Assembly (NCBI RefSeq): GCF_025147465.1
Contig: NZ_JALXOZ010000003.1
Span: 99,789-163,788, forward strand
DNA: 64,000 nt
Reading direction: 5' to 3'
Source: Dermabacter sp. p3-SID358
GTDB taxonomy: Bacteria > Actinomycetota > Actinomycetes > Actinomycetales > Dermabacteraceae
Shown: one piece after another, positions 7,222-16,733 of the stretch
Position numbering within the stretch: position 1 is the stretch's first letter
How the letters are laid out: each line of letters begins with the position of its first letter
Position numbers and translations under genes: made by a program
Notes under the pieces: generated by a model
Told to the model about the DNA's origin: nothing
Seen by the model: only the letters and a program-made list of their open reading frames with translations
Databases searched by the model: none

Positions 7222-8301
7222 GTGCAGGATACTGCCGCACCTCGACTGTCCATCCTTGACCGCCTTTTGCCGCTTTTCATACTTGTGGCAATGGCCGTGG
7301 GCATTGCCCTCAGCGTGTGGGTGCCGCAAACCTCGGAGCTTCTCAATCGCGTGAAGATCAGCGATATTTCGCTGCCGATCGCTCTTGGCCTCCTCGTCAT
7401 GATGTACCCGCCGCTCGCGAAGGTGAGGTTTGAGAAGGCGCGCAAGATCGTGCGCGACAGGCGGCTTATGGTCCTCTCGCTGCTGCTCAACTGGGTGGTG
7501 GGCCCTCTCGTGATGTTTGCCCTCGCGTGGGTGTTTCTGCCGAATGAACCGGAGCTTCGAACTGGTCTTGTGATCGTTGGCCTGGCGCGTTGCATCGCCA
7601 TGGTGCTCGTGTGGAGCGATCTCTCGTGCGCGGACCGTGAAGCAACGGCTGTTCTCGTGGCGATCAATTCCGTGTTCCAGCTCCTCATGTTCTCGGTGCT
7701 CGGCTGGTTTTACCTGCAGGTTCTCCCGGGATGGCTGGGGCTAGATACCGCCAGTGTGCACTTCTCCTTCGCGGCGATCGCGAAAAGCGTGCTCATTTTC
7801 CTCGGCATCCCGCTCGCCCTCGGCGTGCTTTCGCGCATCCTCGGTGAGCGATACAAAGGCCGGGAATGGTTCGAGAATTCCTTTCTCCCAAAGGTCTCCC
7901 CACTCGCAATGATCGGCCTTCTGTACACGATCGTGGTGCTGTTTTGCCTCCAGGGCCGGCAGATCCTGCAGCACCCCTGGAGCGTCGCAAGTGTTGCCTT
8001 GCCACTGCTCGCCTATTTCGTGCTCATGTTCGGCATCTCGCTTATCGCCGCCCGTACATCGGGCATGAACTATGCGCAGAGTGCCTCCACGGCTTTCACT
8101 GCTGCCGGAAACAATTTCGAGCTCGCGATCGCCGTGACAATCGGAACCTTCGGCGCGACCTCTTCGCAGGCACTCGCGGGCACGATCGGTCCGATGGTGG
8201 AGATTCCCGTGTTGGTTGCGCTCGTGTACGTGATGCGCGCTGTGGGGCCTCGCCTTTTCCCTGGGGATCCGACGCTACCGCGCGTCTCGCACGGCGCTTG
8301 A
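7222..8301 (+). CDS. acr3: Acr3-family arsenite efflux permease (copy 1)
   Basis: A 359-residue polytopic membrane protein of the Acr3 (BASS superfamily) arsenite exporters, with about ten hydrophobic segments. Signature stretches include MYPPLAKVRFE, NWVVGPLVMFALAW, GLARCIAMVLVWSDLSCADRE, with the conserved Cys, and TAAGNNFELAIAV. It uses the proton motive force to expel arsenite made by ArsC. The start is GTG 7222 after GAAAGGA, 15 bases behind arsC. No arsR is adjacent in this copy. A strong hairpin at 8391-8428 ends the operon. The coding sequence is nearly identical to a second copy at 20430. Confidence 0.93.
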   Translation: MQDTAAPRLSILDRLLPLFILVAMAVGIALSVWVPQTSELLNRVKISDISLPIALGLLVMMYPPLAKVRFEKARKIVRDRRLMVLSLLLNWVVGPLVMFALAWVFLPNEPELRTGLVIVGLARCIAMVLVWSDLSCADREATAVLVAINSVFQLLMFSVLGWFYLQVLPGWLGLDTASVHFSFAAIAKSVLIFLGIPLALGVLSRILGERYKGREWFENSFLPKVSPLAMIGLLYTIVVLFCLQGRQILQHPWSVASVALPLLAYFVLMFGISLIAARTSGMNYAQSASTAFTAAGNNFELAIAVTIGTFGATSSQALAGTIGPMVEIPVLVALVYVMRAVGPRLFPGDPTLPRVSHGA

Positions 8302-8390
8302 TCTGCGGGCTATGAGCGGCGGCGCGAGCCGGGTAGGGCTTCCACCGGTCAACCAAGGTGTTGCGCAGTCGATGTCGTGGACGTGACGGT

Positions 8391-8428
8391 CGAAGGGCCT
8401 CACCTCAAGACTGAGGTGAGGCCCTTCG
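8391..8428. terminator. bidirectional terminator between acr3 copy 1 and the sugar ABC operon
   Basis: Perfect 17-bp arms (CGAAGGGCCTCACCTCA and its complement) enclose a 4-base loop between two convergent genes. Confidence 0.85.
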
Positions 8429-8449
8429 AGAAATTAGTGCCGTTAGCGT

Positions 8450-9490
8450 CTAAGCGGGGGCTGGTGCTGACGTATCGGTGTCGAGAGCCTTCTCCGCCTC
8501 TTCCTCACGCGCATCACGTTTACGGTGACTGAGCCAGGTGCTGAAGCCGAGAACGGCAATCAGAAGTACGCCCCATACGAAGTTGGAGGCGAATGCCGAA
8601 CCTGACCAGGAGCCAAGGACCATGTTGATTCCGGTTTGGAGTTCCTGCATCGCGATCGCGCCGATCGCGATCATCCACAAGCGACCAGCACCGCCGTAAG
8701 GGTCCATGCCGGCGATCACGGCGATAAGAATGGCTTGCATGAGGTAGGAGCTCGCGAACGACACGTTGGCCGCGTTGGTCGAGGCAAACATGAGAAGCCC
8801 CGCGATCGACGCGAGCACGCCCGAGGAGGCGTAGACGACGAGGATCGTGCGGTCCACGGGGATGCGCGCAAACCGCGCGACCTTGTTTGATTCACCGATC
8901 GTGTACATGTGGAAACCGAAGCGGGTTTTCAACGTTACGAGGGTGAAAGCAGCGAGGAGAAGGAGGAAGATCACGAACGACATGGGCATGAGCGCCACGG
9001 TTGTCGTGGCAATCACTCCCGCGTTCCCGCTGCCATACACGGTCGCGCCTTTCGTGAGGCCCGTGCTGATGCCGAGGTACACGCTCATTGTGCCGAGCGT
9101 GATGGGGATGGGGTGCACGCGAAGTGTCGCGATCAAGAAACCGTTGATCGCGCCAGCGGCGGCACCCACGACGAGGGCGGCAAGTCCTGCGAGGACGGTC
9201 CCCACCATCGATCCCATCGACGGGACGAGGGCTTCACCCACGAGGGCGGCGGTGATCGCGGCCGTGTTCGCGACGGCCACGATCGAAAGGTCGATGCCGC
9301 CGATGAGGAACGTGATCCCGATGCAGATCGCGAGAATACCAAGCGGCGCGATTTGTCCCATCATGCTTTGCATGTTGAGAACCGTCGGGAAGGTGTTCGG
9401 CGCCATGATGCTGAGCGACACGGCGAGCACGACGACGAGTGCAATGAGAGTCCACACTTGGGCGCGAGGCCCGAGACGAGCGTCGTTCAT
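8450..9490 (-). CDS. ribose-type sugar ABC transporter permease (RbsC-like)
   Basis: A 346-residue integral membrane permease of the BPD_transp_2 (RbsC/AraH/LsrC) family. Diagnostic segments are FLIGGIDLSIVAVANTAA near residue 65, VGAAAGAINGFLIATLRVHPI, and GIDPYGGAGRLWM-like sequence late in the protein (here MDPYGGAGRLW). It forms half of the membrane channel with the permease encoded just upstream, with which it overlaps by four bases. It is the last gene of the operon 16539 to 8450. The C-terminal tail is cytosolic and rich in Arg/Glu. A diverged fragment of a paralogue is found at 19601-19866. The substrate is probably a sugar or polyol, not determinable from the permease. Confidence 0.88.
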   Translation of the reverse strand: MNDARLGPRAQVWTLIALVVVLAVSLSIMAPNTFPTVLNMQSMMGQIAPLGILAICIGITFLIGGIDLSIVAVANTAAITAALVGEALVPSMGSMVGTVLAGLAALVVGAAAGAINGFLIATLRVHPIPITLGTMSVYLGISTGLTKGATVYGSGNAGVIATTTVALMPMSFVIFLLLLAAFTLVTLKTRFGFHMYTIGESNKVARFARIPVDRTILVVYASSGVLASIAGLLMFASTNAANVSFASSYLMQAILIAVIAGMDPYGGAGRLWMIAIGAIAMQELQTGINMVLGSWSGSAFASNFVWGVLLIAVLGFSTWLSHRKRDAREEEAEKALDTDTSAPAPA

Positions 9491-10536
9491 TCCGTCACCA
9501 CCATTCCTCGCCTGCGTTCAACGCGGCGGTCGCGAATTGCCGGAACGCACACTCCGAAGAGCAAGAACGCGCCGATGAAAAGGTCTTGCCACGCCGCGGG
9601 AATGCCCACGAGCACGAGGCTCGAGCCCACGACGGTAATGAGGAGAACGCCGAGCATCGTGCCAAGAACACTGCCGCGACCTCCCGTGACTGCGGCACCA
9701 CCGAGGACAACGGCGGCAAGTACCGTCATCTCCAGCCCCGTGAATGTCGAAGGGTCCGCGGCGCGGTTCATGGCGGCATAGAACAGGCCTGCCAATCCCG
9801 CGGTGGCACCCGACACGATGAACGCGGAGGTGCGAATGAGGTTGACCTTCACGCCCATGCGCTTTGCTGCTTCTTCATCGTCGCCGATCGCATAGATGTA
9901 GCGGCCCCACCAGAGGCGGTGCAGGAGGAACGCGAGCACGATCGCGAGCACGAGAAGAATGAGCACACTCGCGTGAAGCGAAACCGTGCGCCCGGCACTT
10001 TGCGTCGTGAAGAACTGGGTTTTCGCGAACTCGGACATGTTCGCGGGGAGGGTGCGGATTCGTTCGGTTCCGACGAAGGCCAAGAGCCCGCCGCGGTACA
10101 GGGTGAGCGTGCCGATCGTGACGATCATCGACGGAAGCTTGAGCCACGCGACGAGGATGCCGTTGATGAGGCCGAGGAGGGCCCCGATGAGAACGGTGAG
10201 GGCGATCGCCACGAGGAACGTTCCTTGATAGTCGAGCGCCTGGAGCGTGACCGTCGTGAGGTACATCGAGGAGACGGCGATCGCGGAACACGAGACGTCG
10301 ATGCCGCCCGTGAGAAGCACGAGGAGTACCCCGAGCGCCATGATTCCAACGACAACTGCGGATCGGCCGATGCCGAAGAGGTGCGCGGCAGAGAGGAACG
10401 TGGGGTTTCCGAGAGCAAACACGATGCATGTCACCACGATGACGATGCCGAGGAGCAATTCACGCTTAGCGAGCAGGGTTGCGAGCCACGACCTGTCTGG
10501 CGACTGCGTTACCTGAGTTTCAGCCACAGAACTCAT
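9487..10536 (-). CDS. ribose-type sugar ABC transporter permease (second subunit)
   Basis: A 349-residue permease of the same BPD_transp_2 family as its downstream neighbour, with LTGGIDVSCSAIAVSSMYL near residue 70 and GALLGLINGILVAWLKLPS. The two would pair as a heterodimeric channel with the ATPase encoded upstream. I place the start at ATG 10536, with AAGGAG seven bases upstream; the longer frame to 10644 runs into the ATPase gene. Its start overlaps the ATPase stop (ATGA), and its end overlaps the next permease by four bases, so the operon is tightly coupled. About nine hydrophobic segments are visible. Confidence 0.87.
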   Translation of the reverse strand: MSSVAETQVTQSPDRSWLATLLAKRELLLGIVIVVTCIVFALGNPTFLSAAHLFGIGRSAVVVGIMALGVLLVLLTGGIDVSCSAIAVSSMYLTTVTLQALDYQGTFLVAIALTVLIGALLGLINGILVAWLKLPSMIVTIGTLTLYRGGLLAFVGTERIRTLPANMSEFAKTQFFTTQSAGRTVSLHASVLILLVLAIVLAFLLHRLWWGRYIYAIGDDEEAAKRMGVKVNLIRTSAFIVSGATAGLAGLFYAAMNRAADPSTFTGLEMTVLAAVVLGGAAVTGGRGSVLGTMLGVLLITVVGSSLVLVGIPAAWQDLFIGAFLLFGVCVPAIRDRRVERRRGMVVTE

Positions 10537-12053
10537 ACCTGACTCCTTTGACCATTGATATCGATGATGATTTCCTCGGTGAGCTCGGTAGCCTCCGCCT
10601 GCTTCACGATCTTGCCCTGCACCACGAAGGCAATTTCGTCGCACAGACTCATGAGCTCCGCAGGTTCATCGGACACGAGAAGAACGGCGGTTCCCTCATC
10701 AGCAACCGACCGGATCAGATCGTGAATGTCGGCGCGAGACCCCACATCGACACCTACGGTCGGATTATTGATGATGACGACTTTGGGCCGTGGCGCGAGA
10801 GTGCGGGCAAGCAGCACTCGCTGTTGGTTACCGCCGGAGAGTGACGAGGCTGGTGCGCTCACGCTCGGTGCTTTAATGCGCAAACGCGAACGCCACTCTT
10901 TCGCACTTGCCATGATCGAGCGCGCAGAGATGAGACCGCCTTTTCCACGCACGTTGTGCAGGTTATTGACAGTCATGTTGTCGGCGATCGACCAGTCGAG
11001 GAAGAGACCTTCAGTGAGCCTGTCGTCAGGCACGTATTGGATCTCCTTCTTCGAGCGAAGATCCTTCGTCGGCTTGCCGTTGAGCTCAATAGTGCCTTTA
11101 TCGCAGCTGATGAGGCCGGCGAGGGCGAGGCCAATCTCGATCTTTCCGCAGCCGACGAGTCCTGAAAGCCCGAGGATCCTGCCGGGATGAAGCTCGAGAT
11201 TAACGTCGTGGAACTCGTGGCCAAGGCTTATGCCTCGAGCTGCCACAATCGGTTTTTCGGCGCGCTCCCATGCGCTCTCGCGGCGCTCATTGAGAACGTC
11301 GGTGCCCGTCATGAGCTTCGAAATTCGCTCCAGATCGTAATCAGCCGCGGGGCCTGTCGCGATGAGGTTGCCGTCGCGGATCACCGTAACGTCATCGGCA
11401 ATCTCGACTACCTCGCGCAGTTTGTGCGAAATGAAGATGAAGCTCATGCCTTGCGCCGCGAGGTGACGCACAGTTTCGAGGAAGGAGTCGATCTCATCTT
11501 GGGTCAGAGCCGCGGTGGGCTCGTCCATGAGGATGATGCGGCCGTCCGCAGAAACGGCGCGGGCAATTGCCACGAGCTGACGTTCAGCCGTGGAAAGGTC
11601 ACCGAGGCGCGTGTTCGGTGAAATGGTCATCCCGAGGGTGGCCAGTGCTTTTTTCGCGCGGGCGCGGGCTTCGCGGGAGGGAACAATTCCGACAGGGGCT
11701 TTCGATCCGTCGAAACTGATGTTCTCAGCGACGGTCATGTTCGGGAAAAGGGCGAAATCCTGGTAGATCACGCGAACGCCGTGAGCCAAAGCATCGCGCG
11801 GGGTGATGGACTCGATGACGTTGCCTTCGAGTTCGATCGTTCCTGAATCCGGGGAGTAGGCCCCCGCAATGATTTTGGTCAGGGTGGACTTTCCGGATCC
11901 GTTTTCACCGACGAGCGCGTGCACGGTTCCCTGGCGCAGGGTGAGTGAAACGTCGTTGAGGGCCTTGACGGTTCCGAACGTTTTTGAGATGCCGCTGACG
12001 CGAACGGCAGCCTCACCGTTCGCGTCAGTAGCGTGTACGGGTTTAGTAGTCAT
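10533..12053 (-). CDS. sugar ABC transporter ATP-binding protein (RbsA/LsrA type, two NBDs)
   Basis: A 506-residue ATPase with two fused nucleotide-binding domains, the hallmark of ribose-type importers. NBD1 has the P-loop GENGSGKST near residue 52, signature LSTAERQLVAIARA and Walker B ILMDEPTAAL. NBD2 starts near residue 260; its P-loop is degenerate (LSGLVGCGKIEI), as is normal for this family, while the signature LSGGNQQRVLLART and VIINNPTVGVDVGS are kept. It powers the two downstream permeases. The start is ATG 12053; it overlaps the end of the binding-protein gene by 11 bases. Note that the second Walker B has Asn-Asn-Pro where Glu is usual, implying one active hydrolysis site. Confidence 0.9.
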   Translation of the reverse strand: MTTKPVHATDANGEAAVRVSGISKTFGTVKALNDVSLTLRQGTVHALVGENGSGKSTLTKIIAGAYSPDSGTIELEGNVIESITPRDALAHGVRVIYQDFALFPNMTVAENISFDGSKAPVGIVPSREARARAKKALATLGMTISPNTRLGDLSTAERQLVAIARAVSADGRIILMDEPTAALTQDEIDSFLETVRHLAAQGMSFIFISHKLREVVEIADDVTVIRDGNLIATGPAADYDLERISKLMTGTDVLNERRESAWERAEKPIVAARGISLGHEFHDVNLELHPGRILGLSGLVGCGKIEIGLALAGLISCDKGTIELNGKPTKDLRSKKEIQYVPDDRLTEGLFLDWSIADNMTVNNLHNVRGKGGLISARSIMASAKEWRSRLRIKAPSVSAPASSLSGGNQQRVLLARTLAPRPKVVIINNPTVGVDVGSRADIHDLIRSVADEGTAVLLVSDEPAELMSLCDEIAFVVQGKIVKQAEATELTEEIIIDINGQRSQV

Positions 12054-13083
12054 AGTCGCCGGCGTTGTCCTTGGTCACGTTGATCCAGGCATTGTCGCCG
12101 TACACGACCTTGTCTTCGATGGTGATCTTGCCGTAACCGTCGATGCCGAGGTCAGTGCCTTCTTCAACTTTCTTGTCGTCGAGGAGAAGCTTGGCGATGG
12201 CGTTTTGAGCCCACGCAGCGTGGCCCGGATCCCAGAACTGGATCACGTCGATCGCGCCACTTTCAAGAAGGTCTTTGGTGTCCTTCGGGGTGGATGTACC
12301 AACCACGGCGATTTTGTCCTGAAGTCCTGCCTCATCTACTGCCTGGCCCACGCCAACGACGTCAGTCGAGGCGGAACCCTGCACACCTGCGAGGTTCGGG
12401 TGAGCCGAAAGGAGCTCTTGCATGGCCTCGTAGGCCTTTTGGGAATCGTCGCTTGTTTCGACGAAATCGCCAACCTGCTTCATCTCCGGGAAGTTCTTCT
12501 CCTGGTAGTCCTTGGCGGCGTTGACCCACTCCATGTGCGTGCTTGAGGAAAGCGAGCCCACCATGATCGCGTATTCGCCCTTGTTGCCCATCTTTTCCGC
12601 GAGGAGCTTCATGAGGTTGATGCCGTAATCAGCGTTCCTGAACGCTTCAACGTCGTAGTCAGCGTTCTTGATGGACGGAGCTTCGTGTGTCACGACCTTG
12701 ATGCCGGCATCCATGGCCTTCTTGAGCGTTTGCTCGACAGCATCGGGCTGGAAGGGGGTCACGCAAATCGCAGCGACCTTCGAGGCGATGAGGTCTTCGA
12801 GGACCTTGACCTGCGCCGCAGCGTCTGCCTCGGAAGAACCCTGGTAGTAAGCGTTCTCACCTGTTTTCGACGCGTACTCCTTGACGCCTTCTTCCATGCG
12901 GTTGAACCAGGCAATGCCGGTCAGTTTTGGAACGGTAACCATAGCGCCTGCGGCATTGCCACCGCCCTCACCACCGCTCGTTCCACCCTGGGTGGTTCCA
13001 CACGCGGCGAGGGAAGGGATTGCGAGAATGCCGAGCGATGCGAAAAGCATGGCGCGGCGACTTGGGGTGAATTCGGCGTTCAT
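12043..13083 (-). CDS. sugar-binding lipoprotein of the ribose-type ABC importer
   Basis: A 346-residue extracellular solute-binding protein of the periplasmic-binding 4 family. Residues 1-27 form a signal peptide ending in the lipobox LAAC with lipidated Cys28; the preceding PSRRAM may allow Tat export. The ligand fold shows KLTGIAWFNRMEEGVKEY at the start, AICVTPFQPDAVEQTLKKAMDAGI mid-protein, and VQGSASTDVVGVGQA. Such proteins bind sugars, autoinducer-2 or polyols. GGAG precedes ATG 13083. It is encoded between the Dha-kinase-type gene and the ATPase, so the imported compound is probably the kinase substrate or its precursor. Confidence 0.9.
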   Translation of the reverse strand: MNAEFTPSRRAMLFASLGILAIPSLAACGTTQGGTSGGEGGGNAAGAMVTVPKLTGIAWFNRMEEGVKEYASKTGENAYYQGSSEADAAAQVKVLEDLIASKVAAICVTPFQPDAVEQTLKKAMDAGIKVVTHEAPSIKNADYDVEAFRNADYGINLMKLLAEKMGNKGEYAIMVGSLSSSTHMEWVNAAKDYQEKNFPEMKQVGDFVETSDDSQKAYEAMQELLSAHPNLAGVQGSASTDVVGVGQAVDEAGLQDKIAVVGTSTPKDTKDLLESGAIDVIQFWDPGHAAWAQNAIAKLLLDDKKVEEGTDLGIDGYGKITIEDKVVYGDNAWINVTKDNAGDYDY

Positions 13084-13124
13084 TGTTTTCTCCTTTGAAA
13101 ATGGTGAGGGTCGGAAAGGGGGGG

Positions 13125-14846
13125 TTAGTTGGCGTGGACTGTTGCGGCAAGAGCTTCGAGGAAACGCAATGCCGCAACCTGGCCTGGATCTTTATGGCCG
13201 ATGGAGCGTTCGCCTACCCAGGCGGCGCGGCCGCGTCGCGAGGGCAGGGAGGCAGACTTTTCGACGGCATCGCGGGCGACGTGAACGGCCCGGTCAATGC
13301 GTTCTTGGAGTGTTTGCTCCGCGGATTCTTCGAAGCTGTGTAGTACTGCATCGAGAACGTCGAGGACCGTCTTGTCACCGATTTCGGCACCACCGCGCTC
13401 GGCGATGCGCGAGATAAGGGCAGAGAGGGCAACAACGGGCGCATCGCCCTCTTCATCGTCCTTGGCGACTGCCGTGGCAGCGGCGAGCGTGCCTCCGCCG
13501 AGAAGCGCCGCGAAGGTCGAGGGGTTCGCGGAGGCGAAGGCGCTGCCTGCGGTGCGGAGGACTTCGTGTATTGCTGCATTTTCGGGAAGTGCGGCGAGGG
13601 CTTCGTGAACAGCGCGTGCGCCGGATGAAACGGTGATGCCGAGATCGCCGTCGCCGAGGGCAGCATCGAGCGCGCGAAGCTCGTCGGCGTGGGAGGGGAG
13701 CACATCGGTCACGGCGAGCAAGAGCTCGCGTGCGGGGCCGGGGTTCTCAACCGTCGCGATGTCGCGTGCGGTGCTCGCGCGAGTGGCGGGAACGTCTTTC
13801 GCCTTCTCGCCAGGAGCTTCCGTGTTCGCCTCGCCCGCTGAGCCGGCGGCTTGTTCAAAGAAGGGCGAGTCGGCGGGGGCCGAAAGCAGTTCGGCGAGCT
13901 CGTCGTCGAGGTGGCACAGCGAAACGGAAGCGCCGGCCATCTCGAGGCTCGTGGCGTATTCGCCGATGTACACGTGGCTGATCTGTGCGCCGCGTTCGGT
14001 GATCGTCGCGTGGAGGCGGCGGTAGATCACGTAGAGCTCTTCGAGTGGGGTCGCGCCGAGGCCGTTGACGAGCACGGCAACCTTGTCGCCTTCGCCCACG
14101 GGCAGCTCGCGAAGGAGCTCGGCGGTGAAGCGGTCGGTGATCTCGTCGGCGGTTTCGAGGGGTCCGCGGTGCTGGCCGGGTTCGCCGTGAATACCAATAC
14201 CGATTTCCATTTCACCGTCGTCGAGGGTGAAGGTGGGTTCACCGGCGGCGGGAAGGATCGTGGGGGAGAGTCCGACGCCCATCGTGCGCGTACGGTCGCA
14301 TGTCCTTTGGGCGATCTCGGCAACCGTATCGAGATCGTCGCCACGTTCAGCGGCGGCACCCGCGGTTTTGTAGGTGAAGAAGAGGCCCGCGACGCCGCGG
14401 CGGGTTTCGGCACGCTCGGGCGGTGCGGAGAGGAGATCGTCGGTCCCGAGCACGGTGCGCGTGCGGATCCCGTCACCTTCACACATATCGGCGGCGAGAT
14501 CGAACGTGTACACGTCACCTCCGTAGTTGCCGTAGAGGTAGAGCACTCCCGCGCCGTCATCGCTCGCAACGGTTGCGGCATGGATCTGCTCAGGTGATGG
14601 CGAGGAGAACACGTTTCCGACGGCGACGCCCGAAGCGAGGCCGTGGCCAACATAGCCGAGGAAGAGGGGGAGGTGGCCTGAGCCGCCGCCCGTCACGATG
14701 CCCACTTTGCCGCGCGTGCCCGCATCGGTGCGCACGATCGCGCGGCGATCAGCGTCGGCGGCACGAAGTTTGTCGCCGTGCGCGAGCAGGATGCCGTCGA
14801 TGACTTCATCGACGAAGTTCTCGGGAGAGTTAATGATCTTCCGCAT
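13125..14846 (-). CDS. DhaK-DhaL fusion ketose kinase, atypical (possibly erythrulose or another ketose)
   Basis: A 573-residue ATP-dependent kinase joining a DhaK domain (about 1-335) and a DhaL domain (about 375-573). In DhaK, His220 of GIHGEPGQ is the residue that binds the ketone substrate covalently. DhaL has the Mg-ADP motif LGDGDLG, GDKTVLDVL and ERSIGHKDPGQ. The substrate loop reads GGGSGHLPLFLGYVG rather than the canonical GGGSGHEPAHAGFVG, unlike the second fusion at 60155, and the DhaL SGPL loop is replaced (NPSTFAALLGGG). Both differences suggest a substrate other than dihydroxyacetone, for example a tetrulose. The start is ATG 14846 with AAAGGAG upstream. Confidence 0.85.
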   Translation of the reverse strand: MRKIINSPENFVDEVIDGILLAHGDKLRAADADRRAIVRTDAGTRGKVGIVTGGGSGHLPLFLGYVGHGLASGVAVGNVFSSPSPEQIHAATVASDDGAGVLYLYGNYGGDVYTFDLAADMCEGDGIRTRTVLGTDDLLSAPPERAETRRGVAGLFFTYKTAGAAAERGDDLDTVAEIAQRTCDRTRTMGVGLSPTILPAAGEPTFTLDDGEMEIGIGIHGEPGQHRGPLETADEITDRFTAELLRELPVGEGDKVAVLVNGLGATPLEELYVIYRRLHATITERGAQISHVYIGEYATSLEMAGASVSLCHLDDELAELLSAPADSPFFEQAAGSAGEANTEAPGEKAKDVPATRASTARDIATVENPGPARELLLAVTDVLPSHADELRALDAALGDGDLGITVSSGARAVHEALAALPENAAIHEVLRTAGSAFASANPSTFAALLGGGTLAAATAVAKDDEEGDAPVVALSALISRIAERGGAEIGDKTVLDVLDAVLHSFEESAEQTLQERIDRAVHVARDAVEKSASLPSRRGRAAWVGERSIGHKDPGQVAALRFLEALAATVHAN

Positions 14847-14877
14847 GGGGGGCTCCTTTGCCGGTGGTTGTGCGCTT

Positions 14878-16539
14878 TTAGTGAGTGGAGTGCGCTTGGA
14901 TTTCTCGAAGGGTGTGCATGAGTGAGCGTTGCTCGATCCCGAACGTGTCGTGGATCGCCAGGTAGTGCGTGTAGATCTCGTTGTAAGCCTCGTGTGCCGT
15001 GGGATTGGGCTGATACACGGTCGCAATTGCTGATTGGGCGTGGGCAGCGCTTTCCCACGTGAGCTCCCCGGCCGCGATCGCGCCGTGGAGGGCGGCCCCG
15101 AGGGCGGAGGTGTTCGCGGAAGAGGAGACTTCGACGGGCATGCCGATGACGTCGGCAAGGATTTGCATGAGAAGGGGACTCTTCGCGGGGATCCCGCCGC
15201 ACACGATGAACCGGTCGATCGGAACACCGGCCTCGTCGAACGCTTCGAGGATGATCCGCTGCCCGAACGCGGCACCTTCGAGGAGGGCGCGGTAAATGTG
15301 GTAGTCGCGCGTATCGAGAGTGAGGCCGACGATGGCCCCAGAAAGGTTCGAATCGATGAGTGTTGAGCGGTTGCCGTTCATCCAGTCGAGAACGATGAGC
15401 CCCGAGCCTCCGGGCTGGAGGGCTTGGGCTTTCGATTCGAGCACGTCGAACGTGGAGGTTGCCGAGATGGACGCGAGGTCGGCGATATCGGCGGAGGTCA
15501 TGTTGTGCGCGAACCACCCGAACGTGTCACCGAAGCCGGCTTGACCCGCTTCGTAGGCCCAGTGGTCGGGGAGAATGCCGTTCTTGACGACCCCTTGAAT
15601 GCCGCGCGGGGTGCGGTGTTCTTTCGAGACGACGAGGTTGCACACGCTCGTGCCCATGACGGCGACCATCGTTCCTGGCTTCGCGGCGCCGGCCCCGAGG
15701 AAGGCGGCGTGCGCGTCGATGTTGCCCGCGGCGACAGTGACGTGCGTGCCAAGCCCGAGCCGCGCGGCCCAGTCCTCAGTGAGGGTTCCTGCGCTTTCGC
15801 CGGGGTTGAGGAACTCGTGCCCGAGCTTGTCGAGAACCCCCGCGAACCCTTCTTCGAGCGAGTTCAGGAAGTCTTCTGAGGGGTAGCCGCCGTCTTCTTC
15901 GCGATAATTCCCCTTGAAGCCCGCAACGGAAGCGCCGCGCACTTCGTGACCGACGAGCGTCGAGACGATCCAATCCTCTTGCTCGATGATGCGCGAGGCG
16001 GCGTCGTATACCTCGCGATCCTCGCGGAGGGTTTGAAGGGACTTCGGGAGAACCCATTCGGAAGAGAGGCCCCCGCCGTATTGCGGCAAGAAGAGGCCGC
16101 CTTGTGCTTCGGCCGCGCGATTGATCTCTTCGGCGTGGGGTTGTGCGGCGTGGTGCTTCCAGAGCCGCGCGTAGGCGAGTGGGCGGTCCTGCCAGCGCGA
16201 GGAACGCGAAAGGGGCACGAGCTCCTCATCGGTGAGCACGATCGTGCACGCGGTGGTGTCAACGCCGAGGCCCACGATTTTGTCGGGATCGACGCCGCTT
16301 CGGTCAACAACGGCGCGCACGACCTTTTCGAGGGCGACGAGGTAATCGTCGGGATTTTGGAGCGCGGTTGCGGGCCCGAGCTTCTCGCCTGTCGCGGCGA
16401 GCGTTTCCGTCATCACACCGTGTTCGTAGAGGTGGGTCGCGGTTTCGATCTCTGCGCGATCGCTCAGGCGCACGAGAACTGAGCGCGCGGATTCCGTTCC
16501 GAAATCGACGCCAATCGCGTATGCGCTGCTCTGTGCCAT
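14878..16539 (-). CDS. FGGY-family kinase, ribulokinase-like
   Basis: A 553-residue sugar kinase of the FGGY/actin-fold superfamily, closest in pattern to L-ribulokinase (AraB). The phosphate-1 motif is IGVDFGTESARSVLV near the N terminus. VDTTACTIV, GNIDAHAAFLGAGA, VMGTSVCNLVV and the adenosine motif CGGIPAKSPLLMQILADVIG follow in the AraB order. It phosphorylates a ketopentose or related polyol-derived ketose. No isomerase (AraA) or epimerase (AraD) accompanies it, so arabinose is doubtful. ATG 16539 follows GAGGAGTGAC; the frame upstream to 16614 lacks a ribosome site. It is the first gene of the operon, divergent from the SorC-type regulator. Confidence 0.85.
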   Translation of the reverse strand: MAQSSAYAIGVDFGTESARSVLVRLSDRAEIETATHLYEHGVMTETLAATGEKLGPATALQNPDDYLVALEKVVRAVVDRSGVDPDKIVGLGVDTTACTIVLTDEELVPLSRSSRWQDRPLAYARLWKHHAAQPHAEEINRAAEAQGGLFLPQYGGGLSSEWVLPKSLQTLREDREVYDAASRIIEQEDWIVSTLVGHEVRGASVAGFKGNYREEDGGYPSEDFLNSLEEGFAGVLDKLGHEFLNPGESAGTLTEDWAARLGLGTHVTVAAGNIDAHAAFLGAGAAKPGTMVAVMGTSVCNLVVSKEHRTPRGIQGVVKNGILPDHWAYEAGQAGFGDTFGWFAHNMTSADIADLASISATSTFDVLESKAQALQPGGSGLIVLDWMNGNRSTLIDSNLSGAIVGLTLDTRDYHIYRALLEGAAFGQRIILEAFDEAGVPIDRFIVCGGIPAKSPLLMQILADVIGMPVEVSSSANTSALGAALHGAIAAGELTWESAAHAQSAIATVYQPNPTAHEAYNEIYTHYLAIHDTFGIEQRSLMHTLREIQAHSTH

Positions 16540-16606
16540 GTCACTCCTCTTCGAGTGGGTGTGTGCGAGGGCTTCGGGCGGGTGGTCCGCTGCCCCAGCG
16601 TGCCGT

Positions 16607-16642
16607 ATGCTCAAATGAGCGCTTCATGTCGCTCACATGAGC
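16607..16642. promoter_or_regulatory. double palindromic operator between regulator and sugar operon
   Basis: Two copies of GCTCA-NN-TGAGC lie head to tail (16608-16619 and 16630-16641 approximately). Together they form a 36-bp palindrome with 14-bp arms differing at one position around an 8-base centre. It sits between the divergent kinase operon and the SorC-type regulator. Tetrameric SorC/DeoR-like regulators typically use such paired sites. Confidence 0.7.
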
Positions 16643-16733
16643 ACCTTAACTCTAAGTGTGATCCATGTCAATCACGTAAAGTGCGTGGAGCAGGCGTAGC
16701 ACCTGGAAAGAGAGCAACGTTCGAGAGGAATCC

